From: Rhizobium gallicum bv. gallicum R602sp
GTDB lineage: Bacteria > Pseudomonadota > Alphaproteobacteria > Rhizobiales > Rhizobiaceae
DNA: 64,000 nucleotides
NCBI RefSeq assembly: GCF_000816845.1
Contig: NZ_CP006877.1
Coordinates: 749,501 to 813,500, forward strand
Direction: 5' to 3'
The notes under the pieces were generated by a model. It did no database searches. It was not told the origin of the DNA and was given only the letters and a program-made list of their open reading frames with translations. Position 1 is the stretch's first letter. Every line of letters begins with the position of its first letter. The translations under genes were made by a program, and so were the position numbers. Shown piece after piece: positions 37,294 to 44,356 of the stretch.

Positions 37294-40200
37294 TCAGCCT
37301 GCCAGCACGCGCTGCGACGGGAAGGTGACCTCAACCAGCGTGCCCTCGTTCGGCGCCGAATTGATCGAGAAGATCGCCCGGTTTGCATCCACCATCGCCT
37401 TGGTCAACGGCAAGCCGAGACCCGTACCGTCGCCGCGGTGGCGCGACTGGGCGGAAACCTGCCGGAACGGCTTCATCGCTTGGTCGAGTTCGCTGCGCGT
37501 CATGCCGATGCCTGTATCGCGCACACGCAGCACGACGCTGCCATTCGCTTCATATGACGTTGAAACCACGATCTGACCGCCTGACGGCGTGAAGCGGATG
37601 GCGTTGGAAAGGATGTTGAGGGCGATCTGCTTGACGGAGCGGAGATCGGCAACGACATTCGGCACCGACTGCGACAGCGCCGTGCGAATTATGACACGTT
37701 GTCCGTTTGCCTGCGGCTGGACCAGAGCCACGGCCTCCGAAATCGCTTCGTTGAGGCCGACGGATGCGAAATCGAGATCCATCTCGCCCGCTTCGATCTT
37801 CGAGATATCGAGCAGATCGTTGACAATATCGAGAACATGGCGGCCCGACCGGCCGATGTCGTTCGCATATTCGATGTAGCGCGGATGGCCGATCGGTCCG
37901 AAGCGCTCGCTCGCCATCATGTCCGAGAAGCCGATGATGGCGTTGAGCGGCGTGCGGATTTCATGGCTGATGCGCGCCAGGAAATCCGTTTTGTGGGCAT
38001 TCGCCGTTTCGGCGGCGCCCTTGGCATTGCGAAGCTCGTCCTCGGTGCGCTTCCACTGGGTGATGTCGCGGATGACGGCGCAATAGCCGCTCGAGGAGGT
38101 GAGCCGGCCCATGGTCATGAACAGCGGAACAAAGCCGCCGGATGACTCGCGGCCGATCACCTCACGCCCGTCGTTCAGAACGCTTGCGACGCCATGGCCG
38201 GAAAGGCCGTTCAGATAGTCGAGCACCGCCTTCTGGCTTTCATGCGCAAAGAGTATCACGAAGGGTTTGCCGCGGGTCTCTTCCTCATCATAGTTGAAAA
38301 GCGCGCTTGCCGAGCGGTTCATCGATCGAATGTCGCCTTCTGCGCCGATGACGACCACGCCGTCCGTCGCCGTTTCCAGGATGGAGCGAAGTTCTTCCAC
38401 CTCGACCTGCAGCTTGGCGACCTTTTCGACCATGCGGTCGGAACGGAGGTCCGGACGGGGTTCTTCGTTCTGGGCCGGCGCGACGTCGCTTCCCTCGACA
38501 GGCATTAGCGCCAGCATGAGCGCGCTGGATTCTTCCCAGCGGATCGATTGCAGGCGGGCGGTGACCGGTACGAGCGAGTCGTCGGCCGTCACGAGCACCA
38601 TTGCACCCGGGCGTCCCGCTTTTTCATCCAAGTCGCGGCGTTGAAGCAGCGCGTCGATCCCGCCCACATCGCTGAGATCCTCAAGCGAAGCATAGCCGGT
38701 CATTCGCATGAATTCGGGATTGGCGTGGATCAGCGCATCGCCGGCATGGACGAGCACGGCAACCGGCAACTGGTCGACGGTATTGGCCGATAGCCCGTCC
38801 GTCATCTTCACCCGCGGCGGGATGGCACTGTGCAGTACTTCGATCGGGCTGAAGGTTTCGTGCAGGCCTTCGGTGGCGTCGTCTTCATTCGGCTCGGGCG
38901 TTTCGACATGCTCTTCCGCTCGCTCCGCTGCATCGGCCGGTTCTTCGGCGGCCCCGCTCGCGCTCTCGAAGATTGCCTCGTTCGGCTCGCCTTCAAATGC
39001 AGCTTCTGCCGGCTCTGTGGAAGCCGGGCTCTCTGCAGCATCGGCCTCGGCGGGAGCCGGCTCATCGTCGCGAACGCCGAAAGCCTCCAGGCGTTTGGCG
39101 ATCTCGCGGAAGTTTGCCTGCTCGGCCGCGCTCAGCGTCGGGCCTGCACCATGGAGTTGAACGATCTTGTCCGTCAGCCGGCGGCTCGGCGTTTCCACCA
39201 CGCGCAGGACTGGCGGCTCTTCGCGAGGCACGGTTTCGGAGGCTGCCTCGGGCTCCGGTGCGGCTGCCGGCACTTCGGGCTGGGGATGCCCGTTGGATGC
39301 CTCCGGAGCAGCCCCTTCCGACGGCTGTTCGAGGCTGGCCGTGTCGCGGCCGAAGGCATCGGCGCCGAGCGCCAGACCGAGCGCCAGCGGATCCTCGGTG
39401 GCATCGGAAAGCCGGACAACGCCGAAGCCGCGGAAGCCGTCGAACTCCCGGTTGCGCGTATAGGTCGGCAGCGCGGCGAGATCGACGGGAACGATCAGGC
39501 TCGTCCCCTCGATCGGCCAATGGATCGTCTTGCCTGACCATGTGTCACGGCGCTCGAGTGCTTCGGCGATCTTGCCTTCGGGATCGAGGTTAAAGAGTGC
39601 CGCAATGTCGGAAAAGGCAACGCCGATGATATTGGCTGCGTGTGGACCAACGGCGTCGGCGAATTCACCCGACACTTCGCTGAAGTGGCCGTCGGCGTCG
39701 ATCTTCCACACAAAGCGCGTCGCGCGGCTGTTTGGCTTGAACGCAAAGCCGTTTGCTGTTGGCGGGGCGGCAACCTTGTCTTTGCCGCCATCTTCGGTTT
39801 CGTGCCCCGGATTGCTTCCGACAGGTTCGATCTCGCGCCGCACCTCGGCATCGGCAGGCTCTGTCCCGGTCTCCGAGTCTACCGTATCGTCCCCGCCCGC
39901 CTCAGCGCGGTCGGTCAGCGGCATCTCGGGTTCAGACAGGATAAGCTCTTCTGTTTCTTGGTGATCGATGAGCGGCTCATCTGCGGCTTCCGCTGCCGGT
40001 TTGGTTTCCTCGCCGTCGACAGTCTCCAGCGCCTCTTCGAGGTCCTCGATATGCGCAACTGCATTGAGCGCGTCGTGGAATTTCGCGCCCTTCGGCTCGT
40101 CGATATGGTTAACGGCGGCTGTGGACAACGGCTCTTCCGGCGCTGCCGCGTCGATCGAGTCGAGATTGCCAAGCACGGTTTCGACGGCAAAGAGTAGATT

Positions 40201-40836
40201 GAGCGCCGGTTCGTCGCTGAGCTTGCCGACGGCAGCAGGCAGATAACCCTTGCCGGTTGCGACCGGCCGCTTGACAAGCCGGTCGGGATGGGCGCCTGCA
40301 AGGTTCGTCAGCGTCTTGGCGGTCTGCTGGGTGATGCCAAGCGACGCAAAGCCGGGCGAGGACGCGATGACGTCGCCTTCTGCGCCGATCACGGCCATAT
40401 GCGTATCGGGATCGTCGAGCCCCTGTAGCATTCTCGCGGCCGTTTCTGCGGCAGGAAGCGGTTGTGAAGAAACGGGAACCGAGAACAGAATGCCGCGCTC
40501 GCCGGACGAGAGCCCGATCATTTCGGCCGTTGCTTGGGCCGGAGCCCGCTGGAAGCCCTTGGCGATCCGAATCATCAAGCTTCTGGTGTCGCCAATTGCG
40601 GCGAGTTGGCGAGCGGTCGTCTCGATCTGGCGGAAGGTGATGTCGGTGCGATTCACACCTTGATCGAGAAGATCATAGACGGCGGTCTGGCTGAAAAGTT
40701 CCGCGCCGGCGCCATTGGCCCAGAGCAGGCGGGAAAGATCGGCCGAGAAAAGCACCATGGCTTCGCCACGCGAAAAGCGTTCCCGCACCCGTTGATGCAC
40801 GGCAATGTCGATGAACGGGTATTGGACTGCGGGCAT
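37294..40836 (-). CDS. cbrA: Multi-PAS sensor histidine kinase of the CbrA/PdhS type
   Basis: 1180 residues with no obvious transmembrane helix, so probably cytoplasmic. The N-terminal 230 residues include FSADLSRLLWANGAGAELF. An acidic, Ala/Pro-rich central region, with PAS-like VWKIDADGHFSEVSGEFADAVGP near 385, is followed by PAS domains at about 730-980. HisKA has its phospho-acceptor His near 957 in ARISHEIRTPLNAIIGF, and the ATPase domain shows NILSNAIRF, DTGIGM and GDGTGLGLPL. PdhS/DivJ/PleC-type kinases act on DivK in rhizobial cell-cycle control. The adjacency to acsA2 and phasin matches Sinorhizobium cbrA, which affects succinoglycan and motility. Confidence 0.82.
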   Translation of the reverse strand: MPAVQYPFIDIAVHQRVRERFSRGEAMVLFSADLSRLLWANGAGAELFSQTAVYDLLDQGVNRTDITFRQIETTARQLAAIGDTRSLMIRIAKGFQRAPAQATAEMIGLSSGERGILFSVPVSSQPLPAAETAARMLQGLDDPDTHMAVIGAEGDVIASSPGFASLGITQQTAKTLTNLAGAHPDRLVKRPVATGKGYLPAAVGKLSDEPALNLLFAVETVLGNLDSIDAAAPEEPLSTAAVNHIDEPKGAKFHDALNAVAHIEDLEEALETVDGEETKPAAEAADEPLIDHQETEELILSEPEMPLTDRAEAGGDDTVDSETGTEPADAEVRREIEPVGSNPGHETEDGGKDKVAAPPTANGFAFKPNSRATRFVWKIDADGHFSEVSGEFADAVGPHAANIIGVAFSDIAALFNLDPEGKIAEALERRDTWSGKTIHWPIEGTSLIVPVDLAALPTYTRNREFDGFRGFGVVRLSDATEDPLALGLALGADAFGRDTASLEQPSEGAAPEASNGHPQPEVPAAAPEPEAASETVPREEPPVLRVVETPSRRLTDKIVQLHGAGPTLSAAEQANFREIAKRLEAFGVRDDEPAPAEADAAESPASTEPAEAAFEGEPNEAIFESASGAAEEPADAAERAEEHVETPEPNEDDATEGLHETFSPIEVLHSAIPPRVKMTDGLSANTVDQLPVAVLVHAGDALIHANPEFMRMTGYASLEDLSDVGGIDALLQRRDLDEKAGRPGAMVLVTADDSLVPVTARLQSIRWEESSALMLALMPVEGSDVAPAQNEEPRPDLRSDRMVEKVAKLQVEVEELRSILETATDGVVVIGAEGDIRSMNRSASALFNYDEEETRGKPFVILFAHESQKAVLDYLNGLSGHGVASVLNDGREVIGRESSGGFVPLFMTMGRLTSSSGYCAVIRDITQWKRTEDELRNAKGAAETANAHKTDFLARISHEIRTPLNAIIGFSDMMASERFGPIGHPRYIEYANDIGRSGRHVLDIVNDLLDISKIEAGEMDLDFASVGLNEAISEAVALVQPQANGQRVIIRTALSQSVPNVVADLRSVKQIALNILSNAIRFTPSGGQIVVSTSYEANGSVVLRVRDTGIGMTRSELDQAMKPFRQVSAQSRHRGDGTGLGLPLTKAMVDANRAIFSINSAPNEGTLVEVTFPSQRVLAG

Positions 40837-40947
40837 GTCGGAACCTTGTCCCTTTCGGCCTCTTCAAAAATTAACAGTCTATTAATAACGACGCGCCGGA
40901 AATGGGTCCAGCGTAGGGGTCGGGTTTCGGGTGGAAAGGTTAATTCG

Positions 40948-40962
40948 TTGTGCGACGCACAA
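40948..40962. promoter_or_regulatory. Palindromic operator upstream of the phasin gene
   Basis: TTGTGCGACGCACAA is a perfect inverted repeat around a central A. A related half-matching TTGCAATGCACAA follows at 40968-40980 and overlaps the -35 element. TGC/GCA dyads of this type are known targets of the polyhydroxyalkanoate repressor PhaR on phasin promoters, so PhaR control is likely (inference). Confidence 0.6.
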
Positions 40963-40967
40963 TTATG

Positions 40968-40996
40968 TTGCAATGCACAATGGAATGCCTTATATA
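40968..40996 (+). promoter_or_regulatory. Phasin gene promoter
   Basis: TTGCAA at 40968-40973 and TATATA at 40991-40996 are separated by exactly 17 bp. This is the best sigma-70-like promoter seen in the window, 56 bp upstream of the phasin ATG. Confidence 0.7.
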
Positions 40997-41051
40997 AGAT
41001 ATATCCAAACTATGCAGGCGTTATCGGCCTGAACCCAAGGAGCTTAATTCG

Positions 41052-41501
41052 ATGGCTAACATAAAGATCGACGACGTTTTTTCAATGTCCTCCTTCGACC
41101 CGTCCAAGTTCGCCGAATCCTTCCGCGACTTCGCCGAAAAAGGCGCCCAGCAGTCGCGTGAGGCCTATGCAAAGATGAAGGCCGCCGGCGAAGATGCCGG
41201 CAAGACCCTCGAAGCCACGGTTCAGACCGCGCAGGCCGGCACGGTCGAAATCGGCCTGAAGGCGATCGACGCACTCCGCACGAACGCTGAAAATTCCCTC
41301 TCGCACATGGAAGCTCTGCTCGGTGTGAAGTCGATCGCAGAACTCGTCGAACTTCAGACTGCTTTTCTGCGCAAGCAGGCGGAACTGACCGTCGAGCAAG
41401 CGAAGTCGATGCAGGAAACCTCCAAGCAGGTTGCCGAGAAGCTCGCAAAGCCCAGCAAGGAAGCCGCCGAAAAGGTCATGGCCTCCTTCAAGGCTGCCTG
41501 A
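41052..41501 (+). CDS. phaP: Phasin
   Basis: 149-residue helical protein of the phasin 2 family, with the typical N-terminus (FDPSKFAESFRDFAEKGAQQSREAYAKMKAAGEDAGKTLEAT) and the helical ELVELQTAFLRKQAELTVEQAKSMQE. Phasins coat polyhydroxybutyrate granules and govern their size and number. AAGGAG lies upstream of the ATG. Palindromic sites in the promoter fit repression by PhaR. A terminator follows at 41530. Confidence 0.93.
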   Translation: MANIKIDDVFSMSSFDPSKFAESFRDFAEKGAQQSREAYAKMKAAGEDAGKTLEATVQTAQAGTVEIGLKAIDALRTNAENSLSHMEALLGVKSIAELVELQTAFLRKQAELTVEQAKSMQETSKQVAEKLAKPSKEAAEKVMASFKAA

Positions 41502-41529
41502 TCCCATACGGGTGCAATCAAAACAAGAG

Positions 41530-41555
41530 GCTGGACCGTATGTCCGGCCTTTTTG
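41530..41555 (+). terminator. Intrinsic terminator of the phasin gene
   Basis: GGCTGGAC (41530-41537) pairs with GTCCGGCC (41543-41550), with one U-G pair and a 5-nt loop, followed by TTTTT. Confidence 0.85.
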
Positions 41556-41632
41556 TACATTGAGGGGAGATAGGACTTGAATTAATTTCCAAGTCCTCGT
41601 ATGTGACCCCCGTCGCGCCAGGCGCGATTTGT

Positions 41633-41709
41633 GCGGTTGTAGCTCAGTTGGTTAGAGCGCAGGTTTGTGGCACCTGAGGTCGGTGGTTCGAGACCACCCA
41701 ACCGTACCA
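41633..41709 (+). tRNA. tRNA-His (anticodon GTG)
   Basis: A 77-nt cloverleaf. The acceptor GCGGTTG pairs with CAACCGT, the D-arm is GCTC...GAGC, the anticodon loop TTGTGGC carries GTG, the T-arm is GGTGG-TTCGAGA-CCACC, and CCA is encoded. Base pair 1-72 is G-U and the discriminator base is A73. The base at -1 is T, so the usual encoded G-1 and matching C73 are absent. This unusual form has been described in a clade of alphaproteobacteria that includes the rhizobia. Confidence 0.96.
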
Positions 41710-41843
41710 TTCCTCTCAAAAAACCGAAATTCGGCAGATCCACTTCGGCCGTCCGGCCTGTTATCTGCTGAACTATTGCCCTCTGGCACCGGCTCCCTAT
41801 CTAGCCAACGCAGCACAGGTAAACTTTGTGTTATATTGCGTTG

Positions 41844-41870
41844 CAAAATGTGAGCCGGAATGTCATTTTG
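41844..41870. promoter_or_regulatory. Inverted repeat upstream of the small XRE gene
   Basis: CAAAATG (41844-41850) and CATTTTG (41864-41870) form a perfect 7-bp inverted repeat spaced by 13 bp. It follows a TATATT hexamer and lies 41 bp upstream of the regulator ATG. A possible autoregulatory operator; otherwise 41710-41911 shows no gene. Confidence 0.4.
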
Positions 41871-41911
41871 TGCCGGGGGTTACATCAGAGTGCTTTTAGA
41901 AGGAGACTTTA

Positions 41912-42157
41912 ATGTCCATTTCTCTCAAGAATCTGGATGAATCCAAAGCGACGGTGGTTTCCGCGATGAATGTTGCCGCCGAGGTCAGGAAAGCGCGTGA
42001 GGCCGTTGGGTACAGCGTCGATGATCTGGCGGTCACCTGTGGCCTCGTCACCAATGAAATCATCGAAATCGAAAATGGGGAAAATGCAGATCCTGCAAAA
42101 TTGCGACGCATTGCTGCCGCCTTGCAGGTTCCGCCGTCCGATTTCGTTCCTCTGTAA
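41912..42157 (+). CDS. Small XRE-family helix-turn-helix protein
   Basis: 81 residues, almost all of it a single Cro/CI-type DNA-binding domain (AAEVRKAREAVGYSVDDLAVTCGLVTNEIIEIENG, then PAKLRRIAAALQVPPSDFVPL). AAGGAG precedes the ATG. No partner antitoxin or toxin gene is adjacent. It is monocistronic, bounded by an inverted repeat upstream and a long perfect terminator downstream. Confidence 0.8.
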   Translation: MSISLKNLDESKATVVSAMNVAAEVRKAREAVGYSVDDLAVTCGLVTNEIIEIENGENADPAKLRRIAAALQVPPSDFVPL

Positions 42158-42177
42158 GGCTACACTGTGAACGAACT

Positions 42178-42209
42178 AAAAAGCCGGTCAAATTTGACCG
42201 GCTTTTTTT
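42178..42209. terminator. Perfect 15-bp bidirectional terminator
   Basis: AAAAAGCCGGTCAAA (42178-42192) pairs perfectly with TTTGACCGGCTTTTT (42193-42207), and two more T follow. A-runs and T-runs on both sides let it work in either direction. With no unpaired centre base the RNA loop must open a few pairs. Confidence 0.88.
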
Positions 42210-42284
42210 CGGCTTTGCGCCATGCTCTGCGAAATGATGGAACCTGCCCATCCTCCCGCCGTTTTACAGGCGACGGGAGAGAAA

Positions 42285-42728
42285 ATGAGAATGTCAAAAA
42301 GGTTTCTTTACGGTGCAACCAAGGTCGAGGAGACGGACGGCGCTCAGGCGCCGGTCGCAAGCCTCGAAACGTTCCGGTGGAAGAGCCGGGTTCTGGTGAT
42401 TTTCGCCGACAGGGACAATAGCCGCGCTGCGCGCCAGGAAAACCAGCTGCTTGCCGATCGCACCGGCTTGGGCGAGCGCGACATGGTCGTTCTCAAGATT
42501 TCCGGCAGCACGGTCAAGTCGATCTTCGGCGCAGGCGGCAATCTGAATGAAGGGGCGCTTCGAAAGGAGCTTGGGGCTCCCGAGACTGGTGAATTCGGAG
42601 CCGCCCTTGTCGGCAAGGACGGCACGGTGAAGCTTAAGGTCAGCGAGCCGGTGAGCAACGGCGAACTCTTTGCCATCATCGACAGCATGCCGATGCGTGC
42701 GGCCGAAGCCCTGAAACCCGACAAGTAA
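42285..42728 (+). CDS. DUF4174 domain protein
   Basis: 147 residues. The region RWKSRVLVIFADRDNSRAAR through GKDGTVKLKVSEPVSNGELFAIIDSMPMR matches the DUF4174 pattern, a thioredoxin-like fold of unknown activity; no CxxC pair is present. The ATG at 42285 follows GGGAGAG. An upstream in-frame start at 42222 would overlap the preceding terminator region and is not favoured. No signal peptide is evident from this start. Confidence 0.75.
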   Translation: MRMSKRFLYGATKVEETDGAQAPVASLETFRWKSRVLVIFADRDNSRAARQENQLLADRTGLGERDMVVLKISGSTVKSIFGAGGNLNEGALRKELGAPETGEFGAALVGKDGTVKLKVSEPVSNGELFAIIDSMPMRAAEALKPDK

Positions 42729-42753
42729 GCAAATCGAAGACGGAAGGAGCAGG

Positions 42754-42918
42754 ATGTCCGTTCCCAACGAACCTATCCCCGATCAGCCGCCGATGCCCGG
42801 ACCTGGCTGGAAACCGGAGCCGCCTGTCAAGGAGCCGGATCCCGATCGCCTGCCGGACGAGACGCCCAATCCCAATCCGGACGAAAACGACGCGCCACCA
42901 AAGCAGGCCGGCGGTTAG
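42754..42918 (+). CDS. Proline-rich 54-residue protein
   Basis: Runs from MSVPNEPIPDQPPMPG to DAPPKQAGG. About a third of residues are Pro and many are acidic, so the protein should be disordered. AAGGAG stands 6 nt before the ATG, and the gene lies 25 nt after the DUF4174 gene, so cotranscription is likely. It overlaps the end of the convergent LysR-type gene by 4 bp. Function unknown. Confidence 0.6.
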   Translation: MSVPNEPIPDQPPMPGPGWKPEPPVKEPDPDRLPDETPNPNPDENDAPPKQAGG

Positions 42919-43796
42919 AGAAATATCTGCCGTTCCGCGCCGACCAGTTCCTGAAGAAAGTCGGCGACGGTGCGTACGCGCACCAGATCGCGGGCGCTCT
43001 CGTGATAGGTCGTCCAGTAGGCACGCCGGATCGAGACATCGGGCAGGATACGAACCAGTTCGTCATACTGCCGGGCGATGTAGTCGTGTAAGATTCCGAT
43101 ACCGGCGCCGGAACGCACCGCTTCGGTCTGACCGGTCGCCGAGGAGATCTCGAAGGAAGCACTCCAGTTGCGCATGACCTCGCCGGTGAAATTCAGCGAT
43201 TGAGAGAAGAGCAGGTCCTCCACATAACCAATGCGGCGATGCTGCTTGAGCGCCTCGTTGTTGTCGGGCAGGCCGTTTTGTTCGGCGTAACCGCGCGAGG
43301 CATAGAGCCCCAGCGTATAGTCGGTCAGCTTCGAGGATACGAGGCGACCCTGTTCGGGCCGTTCCAGCGTGACGGCGATGTCCGCCTCGCGTTGCGAGAG
43401 TGAAAAAGAGCGCGGCACCGGCACCAACTGGATTTTCAGCTCCGGATGACGCTCGATCAGCCGTCCGATACGCGGCGCCAAAAAGGAAACGCCGAAGCCG
43501 TCCGGCGCCCCGACGCGGACCGTGCCAGCGATAGCCGTGTCTGTGCGGCCGAGGTTGGCCTGCGCGGCGAGCATTTCCGTCTCCATCCGCTCTGCCGAGG
43601 CGAGGAACACTTCGCCCTCGGCGGTCAGTTCGCAGCCATTGGTGCGGCGAGTAAAGAGGCGGGTCTTCAGTGCCCCCTCGAGCGACGTCACCCGCCGCGA
43701 GAGGGTGGCGTGGTTAAGTCCCAGCCGCTTGGAGGCGGCAAGGATCTGCCCGGTTCTCGCTACGGCGAGGAAGATGCGGACGTCGTCCCAATTCAT
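42915..43796 (-). CDS. LysR-family transcriptional regulator
   Basis: 293 residues. The winged helix-turn-helix is WDDVRIFLAVARTGQILAASKRLGLNHATLSRRVTSLEGALKTRLF, followed by an effector domain with VGAPDGFGVSFLAPRIGRL. Regulators of this subgroup often control neighbouring dehydrogenases, but here the nearest upstream gene on the same strand is a small monooxygenase-like gene 32 bp away. Target and ligand unknown. Confidence 0.85.
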   Translation of the reverse strand: MNWDDVRIFLAVARTGQILAASKRLGLNHATLSRRVTSLEGALKTRLFTRRTNGCELTAEGEVFLASAERMETEMLAAQANLGRTDTAIAGTVRVGAPDGFGVSFLAPRIGRLIERHPELKIQLVPVPRSFSLSQREADIAVTLERPEQGRLVSSKLTDYTLGLYASRGYAEQNGLPDNNEALKQHRRIGYVEDLLFSQSLNFTGEVMRNWSASFEISSATGQTEAVRSGAGIGILHDYIARQYDELVRILPDVSIRRAYWTTYHESARDLVRVRTVADFLQELVGAERQIFL

Positions 43797-43828
43797 GTCA
43801 TTAAGTCCTTGCTGCCCGAGTCCCGACC

Positions 43829-44161
43829 CTACCTCACCAAGTGATCGCCGGTCTTAGCGAGCAGAATGATGGGGTCGACATCAATGAGTGACAGCGACCT
43901 GACCATGCGGGCGGTCGACGACTTGTACTTGAGGAAATGCGGCGTCTGGAGGTGCGCTTCGTAGTCCTCCTGGCTGGCATAGACTTCGAAGATGCGGATT
44001 TTTTCCGGATGATCCTTGATCGAGACCGCGTATAGGGTCAACACGCCTCGTTCGGACGTGACCGACGCCTCGATTTCTTCAGCCAGGAGCGCACGATAGG
44101 CATCGAGCTGCGCAGGGTCTATCTCCAGTTCCGCCATTCTCACGACACGTTTGCCGCTCAT
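43829..44161 (-). CDS. Antibiotic biosynthesis monooxygenase (ABM) domain protein
   Basis: 110 residues with a ferredoxin-like ABM fold: RMAELEIDPAQLDAYRALLAEEIEASVTSERGVLTLYAVS, then IRIFEVYASQEDYEAHLQTPHFLKY. Small cytoplasmic proteins of this family include quinol monooxygenases and heme-degrading enzymes. The ATG at 44161 follows AGGAGG; the frame is open further upstream, but that stretch is not protein-like. Divergent from mmsA, with paired repeats between them. Confidence 0.8.
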   Translation of the reverse strand: MSGKRVVRMAELEIDPAQLDAYRALLAEEIEASVTSERGVLTLYAVSIKDHPEKIRIFEVYASQEDYEAHLQTPHFLKYKSSTARMVRSLSLIDVDPIILLAKTGDHLVR

Positions 44162-44264
44162 CGGTGGACGACCTCCTCTTGCGTTCGGCCTCGCGCGCGG
44201 CTGTCCAGGGTTGCGCCTTGGAGAAGGCCTGCCGGAGGAGTGCTTATACGTTTTGGCTTCGATT

Positions 44265-44307
44265 TTTGCACAACGGTTGCTTATAGCATTGCATTGATTT
44301 GTGCAAA
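44265..44307. promoter_or_regulatory. Inverted TTTGCACAA repeats in the mmsA promoter region
   Basis: TTTGCACAA at 44265-44273 and its exact inverse TTGTGCAAA at 44299-44307 are 34 bp apart centre to centre, upstream of mmsA and the divergent ABM gene. They resemble the TGC/GCA elements before the phasin gene. The regulator is unknown. Confidence 0.5.
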
Positions 44308-44356
44308 TTGAAGTGCGATTATGCGCTATCAACGGAAATCAAGAGGAGGCACATCC

